From contig JAVBTG010000120.1 of the NCBI GenBank assembly GCA_031556275.1, positions 1 to 12,755 on the forward strand: a stretch of 12,755 nucleotides of DNA, in the 5' to 3' direction. Positions 7,577 through 12,755 of this stretch are shown piece after piece. How positions within the stretch are numbered: the first letter of the stretch is position 1; each line of letters starts with the position of its first letter. The stretch is from JAKPNF01 sp031556275. GTDB lineage: Bacteria; Verrucomicrobiota; Verrucomicrobiia; Opitutales; JAKPNF01. The notes beneath the pieces are model-generated. The model did no database searches, was not told the DNA's origin, and saw only the letters and a program-made list of their open reading frames with translations. Both the position numbers and the translations under genes were made by a program.

Positions 7577-7661
7577 CAGTTTTTGCCCCTTTTTCGGTTC
7601 CTCGCCTCGACGATGTTCTACATCGCCTCGGCTCGAAGCCCAAAAAATGGACTAAAAACTG
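7577..7661. repeat. 85-nt imperfect palindrome (REP/MITE-like)
   Basis: The core CGATGT-TCT-ACATCG (7611-7625) is perfect. The outer arms CAGTTTTT (7577-7584) and AAAAACTG (7654-7661) are perfect and share the core's centre near 7618. Between them the arms pair partly, for example the CC-TTTTT-GG blocks on the left against CC-AAAAAA-GG on the right. Such a symmetric element fits an extragenic palindromic repeat or a small non-autonomous element, or a long RNA hairpin in the porin leader. No second copy is present in this window. Confidence 0.6.
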
Positions 7662-7678
7662 CCTGTCGCATCCTCGGT

Positions 7679-7709
7679 TTGAATTTAAAGGAACACCCTA
7701 GACTATAAT
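7679..7709 (+). promoter_or_regulatory. Candidate distal promoter upstream of rpsP
   Basis: A perfect TATAAT lies at 7704-7709. The best -35 partner is TTGAAT at 7679-7684 with a 19-nt spacer. It would give an rpsP leader of about 130 nt containing an inverted repeat CGCCGT (7723-7728) with ACGGCG (7757-7762). The exact -10 is the main support; the -35 is weak. Confidence 0.35.
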
Positions 7710-7774
7710 GCATAAACCGTCTCGCCGTCAAAACGCCCGCTCATTTTTTTTGAGACACGGCGGCCCACTTGTGC

Positions 7775-7803
7775 TTGACAGGGCAGGGCCTCTCGGGTTT
7801 TAT
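7775..7803 (+). promoter_or_regulatory. Candidate proximal promoter of rpsP-trmD-rplS
   Basis: A perfect TTGACA at 7775-7780 is followed after 17 nt by TTTTAT (7798-7803, four of six matches). TATTAA three bases further is an alternative -10. The start codon of rpsP lies about 40 nt downstream. A perfect -35 with correct spacing directly before a ribosomal operon makes this the most likely main promoter. Confidence 0.6.
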
Positions 7804-7846
7804 TAACGATTTACAAGCGACAAAAACCTTCTTACACAGTTAGCAA

Positions 7847-8110
7847 ATGGCTCTCAGAATCCGTCTCCAACGTCATGGCTCCGTCCACGCCCCGGTTTAC
7901 CGCATGGTCGTGGCCGAAACCGCCGCCCGCCGTGATGGCCGCTTTGTCGAACAGCTCGGCAACTACAAGCCCAAGGCCAGCGGCAAGGACGTGGAAATCT
8001 CCCTCAAGCTCGACCGCGTCGACTACTGGATGGGCGTGGGAGCCCAGCCCTCCGACACGGCCCGCGCCCTGATCAACAAGGCCCGCAAGGCCACGGCGGT
8101 CTCCGCCTAG
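7847..8110 (+). CDS. rpsP: 30S ribosomal protein S16
   Basis: This 87-residue protein has the typical S16 start MALRIRLQRHGSVHAPVYRMVVAE, followed by RRDGRFVEQLGNYKP and the C-terminal stretch KLDRVDYWMGVGAQPSDTARALI. Length and motifs agree with the family. S16 binds 16S rRNA early in 30S assembly. It opens the rpsP-trmD-rplS operon. No Shine-Dalgarno sequence is seen; the ATG follows TTACACAGTTAGCAA. A weak terminator-like hairpin (8116-8133) follows the stop, suggesting that only part of transcription continues into trmD. Confidence 0.98.
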   Translation: MALRIRLQRHGSVHAPVYRMVVAETAARRDGRFVEQLGNYKPKASGKDVEISLKLDRVDYWMGVGAQPSDTARALINKARKATAVSA

Positions 8111-8115
8111 TCCTC

Positions 8116-8133
8116 GGGTTTTTACCCTTTTTT
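8116..8133 (+). terminator. Weak attenuator-like hairpin after rpsP
   Basis: GGGT (8116-8119) pairs with ACCC (8124-8127) around a TTTT loop and is followed directly by six T. The stem is short, so at most partial termination is expected. A second stem, AGCCACG (8138-8144) with CGTGGCT (8157-8163), follows before trmD. Together they could lower trmD and rplS transcription relative to rpsP, or mark RNA processing. Confidence 0.4.
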
Positions 8134-8178
8134 GCAGAGCCACGCGCTTTTCAGGCCGTGGCTTTGCGCGTTTTAACA

Positions 8179-8859
8179 ATGGCACCCGCTTTGCGCATCG
8201 ATTTGTTGACGCTCTTCCCCGGCATGGTGGAGGGCTTTTTGCGCGAAAGCATGGTGGGGCGGGCCGTCGAGAGCGGTTTGCTGGACATCCATGTCCACAA
8301 CCTGCGCGACTGGGCCCGCGACAAGCACCGCACGACGGACGACCGCCCCTTCGGCGGCGGGGCGGGCATGCTGCTCAAGCCGGAACCTTTGTTCGAGGCC
8401 ATCGAGCAGCTGCGCACCCCGGAAAGCAAGGTCATCTACCTGTGTCCTGACGGCGAGCCCCTCAAAAGCCCGATAGGCCGCGAGCTGGCGTTGGAAAAAC
8501 ACCTTATTTTGATCAGCGGCCACTACGAGGGCGTCGACCAGCGCGTGCGCGACGCGCTCATCGACCGCGAAATTTCGATCGGCGATTACGTGCTGACCAA
8601 CGGCACTTTGCCCGCGGCGGTGCTTATAGATTGCCTCGCGCGCTACGTCCCCGGCGTCTTGGGCGAGGAAATGTCCTTGACGCAGGACTCATTTAACGGT
8701 AATTTGCTCTCTTTTCCGCAATACACGCGCCCAGCTGAGTATCGCGGCCTGAAAGTTCCCTCCCTTTTGCTTGGCGGCAACCACGCCGAGATCGAAAAAT
8801 GGAGGCGCGAACAGTCCGAGGCCAAGACACAAAAGCGCAGGCCCGATCTGTTGCGATAA
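8179..8859 (+). CDS. trmD: tRNA (guanine(37)-N1)-methyltransferase TrmD
   Basis: This 226-residue SPOUT methyltransferase makes m1G37 in tRNAs from S-adenosylmethionine, which prevents frameshifting. The start is RIDLLTLFPGM (6-16), then DDRPFGGGAGM (55-64). The knot region is SGHYEGVDQRV (113-123) followed by EISIGDYVLTNGTLPAAVLID (131-151). By comparison with E. coli TrmD, Arg155 (ARYVPGVLG) and Asp170 (TQDSF) correspond to catalytic Arg154 and Asp169. YTRP and the final WRR...KRRPDLL are also present. His replaces the usual Arg in GRYEG, and TNGT replaces SGGE, variants I associate with the Bacteroidetes-type enzyme. It ends soon after RRPDLL and so is shorter than the E. coli protein. A GTG at 8158 could add seven residues, but the family start favours the ATG at 8179. 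rimM, usual before trmD, is absent. Confidence 0.96.
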   Translation: MAPALRIDLLTLFPGMVEGFLRESMVGRAVESGLLDIHVHNLRDWARDKHRTTDDRPFGGGAGMLLKPEPLFEAIEQLRTPESKVIYLCPDGEPLKSPIGRELALEKHLILISGHYEGVDQRVRDALIDREISIGDYVLTNGTLPAAVLIDCLARYVPGVLGEEMSLTQDSFNGNLLSFPQYTRPAEYRGLKVPSLLLGGNHAEIEKWRREQSEAKTQKRRPDLLR

Positions 8860-8884
8860 ACCACCTTTTTTTACACGCTCCGTC

Positions 8885-9268
8885 ATGAAACCCGTCATCA
8901 ACGAAATCACCCAAAGCCAGCTCAAGCCCGAAAACCGCAACTTCAAGGTGGGCGACGGCGTCCGCGTCCACACCAAGGTGCGCGAAGGCGACAAGGAACG
9001 CGTCCAGATTTTCGCGGGCATCGTCATCGCCCGTCGCGGCTCCGGTGTCAACGAATCCTTCACGGTGCGCCGCATTTCGTACGGCGAGGGGGTAGAGCGC
9101 GTGTTCCCGGTCTGCTCGCCCAACGTGCTGAAGGTCGAAGTCGAGCGCCAGAGCGTGCCGATGCGCGCGCGCCTGTACTACCTGCGCGACCGCGTCGGCA
9201 AACGCGCGACGTCCGTCAAGGAGCAGCGCTTCATGGTCGCCACCACCGGCGAAGACGCCAAGGCCTAA
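8885..9268 (+). CDS. rplS: 50S ribosomal protein L19
   Basis: This 127-residue protein reads as L19 throughout: FKVGDGVRVHTKVREGDKERVQIFAGIVIARRGSG, then FTVRRISYGEGVERVFPVCSPNV and the basic ARLYYLRDRVGKRA. Length matches the family, with a short acidic tail (TTGEDAKA) after KEQRFMVA. L19 sits at the 30S-50S interface. The frame is open well upstream within trmD, but the ATG at 8885 gives the family start and leaves a 25-nt gap after trmD. No Shine-Dalgarno sequence precedes it; the gap is T-rich and then reads ACACGCTCCGTC. It is the last gene of the operon and is followed by a strong terminator. Confidence 0.98.
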   Translation: MKPVINEITQSQLKPENRNFKVGDGVRVHTKVREGDKERVQIFAGIVIARRGSGVNESFTVRRISYGEGVERVFPVCSPNVLKVEVERQSVPMRARLYYLRDRVGKRATSVKEQRFMVATTGEDAKA

Positions 9269-9302
9269 TCCCCTTTGCCCCCGCGCGCCTTACGGCCCGC
9301 AC

Positions 9303-9337
9303 AAAAAACGCCTTCCATTTCCGGAAGGCGTTTTTTT
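9303..9337. terminator. Strong bidirectional terminator after rplS
   Basis: CGCCTTCC (9309-9316) pairs with GGAAGGCG (9323-9330) around a 6-nt loop. Six A precede the stem and seven T follow it, so it works on both strands. It ends the rpsP operon and also the convergent minus-strand gene that stops at 9345. Confidence 0.93.
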
Positions 9338-9344
9338 ACGCGGC

Positions 9345-9941
9345 CTAATGCCGACTGCCCCTCTGCCGCTTCCACAGCGGCACCAGCAACACGAGCGACC
9401 CGGCCACGAGTGTCGCCACGACGCCCGGCAGCGGCTGCCCCGCGGGGGCGGGCGGGCCGGAGATAATTCTCATCTGGGTGTCCCACCAGTCCTTCCAGCT
9501 CATGTCGTCGACGTGGAAATTTAGGTCGAATTCGTTCGCTCCCTTGAGGGTGCCAAAGTAATCCTCCCATCCCATCGTGCTGATCTTTTTGCCGTCTACC
9601 TCCAGCCAGAAGGCGATCTGATCGCCTGCGCTGAAGTTCTGTGAAAAGACATCCCCCGCGTTCAGATCGGCGAACGTCAAGTCGTACAGCAGGTTGTTGT
9701 TGGCGTCGAGGGCGCTGACGCCGAAAACGACGCTGGTGGCCGAGGCGGGCAGTTTCGAGAGGTTGAAGGAGAGGGCGGCGTCCCGGGTGACCTGCATATA
9801 CGTCCCCCCCGAGTTGCCCTGCAACACAAACGCGTTGTTCGCGTCCATGGAATTCCAGCCGATATTGTACTGCGCCTGCGCCGCGCCCGACACGGTCGCC
9901 ATCAAGCCGCAAATCGCAAGTAGCTTGGCGATGGTCTTCAT
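9345..9941 (-). CDS. Secreted protein with PEP-CTERM-like C-terminal sorting tail
   Basis: This 198-residue protein has a signal peptide (residues 1-23, ending GAAQA before QYNIGW) and a beta-rich middle with many Asn, Asp and Gly (about 24-158). The C-terminus is tripartite: a Pro/Ala spacer with PLPG (about 162-173), a hydrophobic segment VVATLVAGSLVLLVPLW (174-190) and a basic end KRQRGSRH. This layout is that of exosortase substrates (PEP-CTERM and VPLPA-type variants), which are cut near the motif and delivered to the cell surface, often with exopolysaccharide. The motif is not the classic VPEP, so the exact variant is uncertain. The middle domain is not recognised; it holds two Trp-rich stretches (GWEDYFG, SWKDWWD). 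A strong GAGGAGG lies 7 nt before the ATG, unlike the translation genes. No exosortase gene is visible in the window. Confidence 0.78.
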   Translation of the reverse strand: MKTIAKLLAICGLMATVSGAAQAQYNIGWNSMDANNAFVLQGNSGGTYMQVTRDAALSFNLSKLPASATSVVFGVSALDANNNLLYDLTFADLNAGDVFSQNFSAGDQIAFWLEVDGKKISTMGWEDYFGTLKGANEFDLNFHVDDMSWKDWWDTQMRIISGPPAPAGQPLPGVVATLVAGSLVLLVPLWKRQRGSRH

Positions 9942-9954
9942 AGTTTCCTCCTCG

Positions 9955-9985
9955 CTAGATAGGGTTCTAGTTAAGGTTGCACCTT
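9955..9985 (-). promoter_or_regulatory. Two small inverted repeats upstream of the PEP-CTERM-like gene
   Basis: CTAGA (9955-9959) and TCTAG (9966-9970) are separated by 6 nt. AAGGT (9973-9977) and ACCTT (9981-9985) are separated by 3 nt. They lie between the Shine-Dalgarno sequence and the likely promoter region, so they could be operator half-sites or leader hairpins. No convincing -35/-10 pair was found for this gene. Confidence 0.25.
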
Positions 9986-10053
9986 CATGCTAGCGCCCCC
10001 GGGCCTTTTTGCAAACAAAAAAATAGCCTAATCGGACAAGGGATAATGACTTA

Positions 10054-10437
10054 CTAAAGAATTACGCACATCCAAACAACTGCCACGTTCACTAACGCGC
10101 AGAAGACGGCGGCGCTCCCCATGTCCTTGGCGTATTTGGCGAAGGGGTGTATCTCTGACGTGGCCAGATTCACCGTCCACTCCAGCGCCGAATTGAGCAG
10201 TTCCGTGATCAGCAAGACCGCCAGCGACCCCAGCAGCAGCGCGCGCTCGACGCTCGACACGTCCATCAGCACGGCCAGTAGTCCCAAGACGGCGCACAAA
10301 TAGACATCCTGCCGGAACGCGGCCTCCTTGCGAAAGGCGGCCTGCAATCCGGAAAGCGAAAAGAAAAACGCCCGCCAGATCCGCGCCAGCCCCAGCCGTT
10401 CAAAAAGTCCGTCCGTTTTTTGCGTTTCCGGCTCCAT
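10054..10437 (-). CDS. dgkA: Diacylglycerol kinase (DgkA type)
   Basis: This 127-residue inner-membrane kinase phosphorylates diacylglycerol (or undecaprenol in some bacteria) with ATP, recycling lipid released when envelope polymers are made. The family signature is intact: EAAFRQD (38-44), ELLNSALE (79-86) and AKDMGSAAV (103-111). Glu79, Asn82, Glu86, Lys104 and Asp105 correspond to the conserved E. coli residues. Three hydrophobic segments lie at about 46-61, 66-84 and 107-126. The N-terminus has about 20 extra polar residues. It lies 12 nt after manC, and its ribosome site AAGGA overlaps the manC stop region (TAAGGAAA), so the two are probably one transcript. No clear terminator follows; a run of seven T at about 10018-10024 has only a weak stem. 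Confidence 0.95.
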   Translation of the reverse strand: MEPETQKTDGLFERLGLARIWRAFFFSLSGLQAAFRKEAAFRQDVYLCAVLGLLAVLMDVSSVERALLLGSLAVLLITELLNSALEWTVNLATSEIHPFAKYAKDMGSAAVFCALVNVAVVWMCVIL

Positions 10438-10449
10438 AAAAAAATTTCC

Positions 10450-11511
10450 TTATTTGTGTTTGTCAGGCACCTTGGCGAGCAACGCCTTCAGCTCGCCCAA
10501 ATGCGCCTTGTCGGCGATCAGCGTCGCGTCGGGGGTGTGCACCACGACGAGCCCCTTGACCCCGCACAGCGCGATCAAATGCCGCTGCCCGCCGTAAACG
10601 ATATTGTCGGAGGCCTCCTGCGTGGCGGCAGTGGCGCGCAACACGTTGCCCTTGTCGTCGTGCGGCTGGTGCCGGGCGACGGCGGTCCATTCGCCCACGT
10701 CATCCCAGTCGAACTGCGCGCGCACCATGACGATGTTGTCGGCTTTCTCCATCACCGCATAGTCCACCGAAATACGCTCCAGCGTCGGATAAACCTTCGT
10801 GAGATCCTTCGCGAAGTTTTTGCTCTTGGAGAGCTTTTCCAGCGGCCTGGCGAGTGCGGGGCAGTGGCGCTTAAAAGCGTCCTTGAGCGTCGGCACCGAC
10901 CACGCGAATATCCCGGCGTTCCAAAAATAATTCCCCTGCGCCAGATACTTTTCGGCCGTCTTGGCGTCGGGCTTTTCGACGAAACGCTCGACTCCAAACA
11001 CCCCCTGCTTTTCGCAGAGCGTCTTTTTCGTTTTGAGATAGCCGTACACCGTCGCGGCCCGTGTGGGCACGATCCCCACGGTGGCGATGACCGGATTTTT
11101 TGCGGCCGTTTCCAGCGCGATTTTTAAGGTCTTGCGAAAGGCCGCCGCGTCCTTCACATAGGCGTCCGCCGGCAGCACCGCGAAAACGGCGTTCGGGTCG
11201 CGGCGTTCCATCAAAATGCCGCCCAACCCGGCGGCGGGGGCCGTGTCGCGCCGCATCGGTTCGGCGTAAAAGTTGGCCTTGGGAATCTCGGGGCACTGCT
11301 TGCGCAGCGCGGCGATCTGGTAGCTCTGCGTCAGGATCAGCACGCGTTCCGGCGGGATCAGCCCGCGCAACCGCGCCACGGTCTGGCGGATCATCGTCTG
11401 CTTGCCGACGATCGGCAGCAAATGCTTGGGCGTCTTCTTCCGGCTCATCGGCCAGAACCGCTCGCCGCTGCCGCCCGCCATGATCAACGCGTAGAAATTG
11501 GATTGTGCCAT
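10450..11511 (-). CDS. manC: Mannose-1-phosphate guanylyltransferase
   Basis: This 353-residue enzyme makes GDP-mannose from mannose-1-phosphate and GTP, a precursor for mannosylated, fucosylated or rhamnosylated surface glycans. The nucleotide-binding signature is LIMAGGSGERFWPMSR (9-24) with Lys29 in TPKHLLP. Further motifs are AEPMRRDTAPA (83-93), LPADAYV (113-119), FVEKPD (177-182), YFWNAGIF (195-202) and FDWDDVGEW, all typical of the family. In the AEP motif Asp replaces the more common Asn of RNTAPA, and in LPAD the usual His is replaced by Ala. The protein ends at about 350 residues and lacks the C-terminal phosphomannose isomerase domain of long ManC proteins, so it is the single-function type. 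It is the first gene of a pair with dgkA and is divergent from serS. Confidence 0.93.
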   Translation of the reverse strand: MAQSNFYALIMAGGSGERFWPMSRKKTPKHLLPIVGKQTMIRQTVARLRGLIPPERVLILTQSYQIAALRKQCPEIPKANFYAEPMRRDTAPAAGLGGILMERRDPNAVFAVLPADAYVKDAAAFRKTLKIALETAAKNPVIATVGIVPTRAATVYGYLKTKKTLCEKQGVFGVERFVEKPDAKTAEKYLAQGNYFWNAGIFAWSVPTLKDAFKRHCPALARPLEKLSKSKNFAKDLTKVYPTLERISVDYAVMEKADNIVMVRAQFDWDDVGEWTAVARHQPHDDKGNVLRATAATQEASDNIVYGGQRHLIALCGVKGLVVVHTPDATLIADKAHLGELKALLAKVPDKHK

Positions 11512-11577
11512 TTTCTAATGCTAGCGGCCGTCCCGACCGCCTCCAAGAACTAATTTTTCCACCAATTCCAATCTCTT

Positions 11578-11606
11578 TTGCCTTTTTACCGCAATTCCCC
11601 CATAAT
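11578..11606 (+). promoter_or_regulatory. Candidate serS promoter
   Basis: TTGCCT (11578-11583, four of six) is followed by 17 nt and CATAAT (11601-11606, five of six). The start codon at 11628 would lie about 15 nt after the transcription start, with a pyrimidine-rich leader and no Shine-Dalgarno sequence. Confidence 0.5.
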
Positions 11607-11627
11607 AACCCCTTTCCTCATCCTCCC

Positions 11628-12755
11628 ATGATAGACATCCGCCTGCTCCGTGAAGACTTTGAACGCGTGCGCGCCGCCGTTTCCCGCAAGAAATTCGACG
11701 TGGATTTCGACGCCATCCTCGCGCTCGACGAGCGCCGCCGCGTGTGCGTGACGCAGTCCGAGCAGGCGCGCGCCCAACAAAAAAGCGCCAATACCGAAAT
11801 GGCGAAGCTGCCGAAGGGTTCCCCCGAGTTCTTGGCCAAAGTCGCCGAGATGAAAGAATTTTCCGCCCGCGTAAAAGAGCTCGACGCGCAGACCAAGGCG
11901 ATCGAGGAGGAATGGAACGCCCTCTTGCTCACCGTCCCCAATCTGCCCGACCCGTCCGTGCCCGAGGGCCGCAGCGAAACCGACAACGCCACCGTCTCCA
12001 CATGGGGCGGCACCGACGAAAAAGACTTCCCCCATGCCGTCCCGCACTTCGACATCCCGTGGTTTTCGCAGCTGCTCGATTTTGAACGCGGCGTGAAGGT
12101 CACCGGCGCTGGCTTCCCTTTTTATGTGGGCGACATGGCGCGGCTGGTGCGCGCGCTGTTGAGCTTCTTCTTGGAGGAGGCGCGCAAAAACGGCTACGAG
12201 GAAGTGCTCCCTCCCATCATGGTCAACGCCGCCAGCGCCACGGCCACGGGCAACCTGCCGGACAAGGAGGGCCAGATGTATTTTGCAAACGCCGACGGCT
12301 TTTACATGGTCCCCACGGCGGAGATACCCGTCACCAACTTTTTCCGCGACGAGATTTTGAACGAGGCCGATTTGCCCGTCAAACGCTGCGCCTACACGCC
12401 CTGTTTCCGCCGCGAGGCTGGCAGCTGGGGCGCGCACGTGCGCGGGCTTAACCGCCTGCACCAGTTCGACAAGGTGGAGATCGTCAAGTGGACGCACCCC
12501 TCGCAAAGCTTTGAGGAGCTCGAAAGCCTGCGCAAGGACGCTGAGGGTCTTCTGCAGAAGCTCGGGCTGCCCTATCGCGTGCTTTCCATCTGTGCGGGCG
12601 ACATCGGTTTCTCACACTCCAAACAGTACGACTTGGAGGTGTGGGCTGCCGGTCAGAAACGCTGGCTGGAGGTTTCCAGCTGCTCCAACGTCACCGATTT
12701 CCAGGCGCGCCGCGCGGGCATCCGCTTCCGCCCCAAGGACGGCGGCAAGGCGGAA
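11628..12755 (+). CDS. serS: Seryl-tRNA synthetase, C-terminus cut by window edge
   Basis: 376 codons are present of a protein that is usually about 425 residues. It charges tRNA-Ser with serine in the cytoplasm. Residues 1-105 form the N-terminal domain with the long antiparallel coiled coil that grips the tRNA (LLREDFERVR, then Lys/Glu/Ala-rich helices). The class II core follows. The motif 1 region includes MARLVRALLSFFLEEA, and the serine-site loop is TAEIPVTNF. Motif 2 is FRREAGSWGAHVRGLNRLHQFDKVE, and the later stretch CAGDIGFSHSKQYDLEVW with EVSSCSNVTDFQARRAGIRFR is typical. Motif 2 reads GAHVRG where most bacteria have GRDTRG, a lineage-type variant. Motif 3 lies beyond the edge. The ATG at 11628 starts the conserved MIDIRLLRE. 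The gene is divergent from manC. Confidence 0.97.
   Translation, partial: MIDIRLLREDFERVRAAVSRKKFDVDFDAILALDERRRVCVTQSEQARAQQKSANTEMAKLPKGSPEFLAKVAEMKEFSARVKELDAQTKAIEEEWNALLLTVPNLPDPSVPEGRSETDNATVSTWGGTDEKDFPHAVPHFDIPWFSQLLDFERGVKVTGAGFPFYVGDMARLVRALLSFFLEEARKNGYEEVLPPIMVNAASATATGNLPDKEGQMYFANADGFYMVPTAEIPVTNFFRDEILNEADLPVKRCAYTPCFRREAGSWGAHVRGLNRLHQFDKVEIVKWTHPSQSFEELESLRKDAEGLLQKLGLPYRVLSICAGDIGFSHSKQYDLEVWAAGQKRWLEVSSCSNVTDFQARRAGIRFRPKDGGKAE

Noticed and set aside
7740..7754. CTCA-poly-T-TGAG as a terminator upstream of rpsP
   Set aside because: The T-run forms the loop instead of following the stem, so it does not have terminator form.
9987..11526. ATGCTAGCG found upstream of both the PEP-CTERM-like gene and manC
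   Set aside because: A nine-base match at different distances from the starts is too short to propose a shared operator.
11586..12506. Minus-strand open frame of 306 codons opposite serS
   Set aside because: It is the antisense of clearly conserved seryl-tRNA synthetase motifs and shows no domain of its own.

Overview
The window looks like a bacterial chromosome segment, most plausibly from a G+C-rich Verrucomicrobiota of the Opitutae type. This placement is an inference. It rests on a TrmD with GHYEGVD instead of the usual GRYEGVD, a SerRS with an altered motif 2, a secreted protein with a PEP-CTERM-like tail, an OprB-type porin, a sialate O-acetylesterase, and translation genes that start without a Shine-Dalgarno sequence. 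No 16S rRNA or other firm taxonomic marker is present.

Layout: 1-232 (-) is the 5' end of a secreted sialate O-acetylesterase. 437-1909 (-) is a lone, AT-rich gene with a C-terminal PD-(D/E)XK-like nuclease domain; it is the best candidate for acquired or defence DNA. 2239-2313 (-) is tRNA-Asn(GTT) with its own terminator. 2495-3385 (+) is a four-TM membrane protein behind a strongly structured leader. It converges on 3475-4914 (-), an unrecognised helical exported protein, with a bidirectional terminator between them. Further on the minus strand are the ATPase YchF (5034-6137) and an OprB-type porin (6203-7528).

A gap of about 320 bp (7529-7846) separates the porin from the divergent ribosomal operon. 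It holds an 85-nt imperfect palindrome and plausible promoters. The operon is rpsP, trmD, rplS (7847-9268, +). It lacks rimM, and two hairpins occupy the rpsP-trmD gap. A strong terminator follows.

The right part holds, on the minus strand, a PEP-CTERM-like secreted protein (9345-9941) and the pair manC then dgkA (11511 to 10054), which supply GDP-mannose and recycle lipid for the envelope. serS (11628 to the right edge, +) is divergent from manC and is cut by the window end.

Most of the window is ordinary housekeeping DNA. The parts worth a second look are the isolated nuclease-like gene, the leader at 2408-2491, the palindrome at 7577-7661, the rimM-less rpsP-trmD junction, and the two proteins of unknown function.
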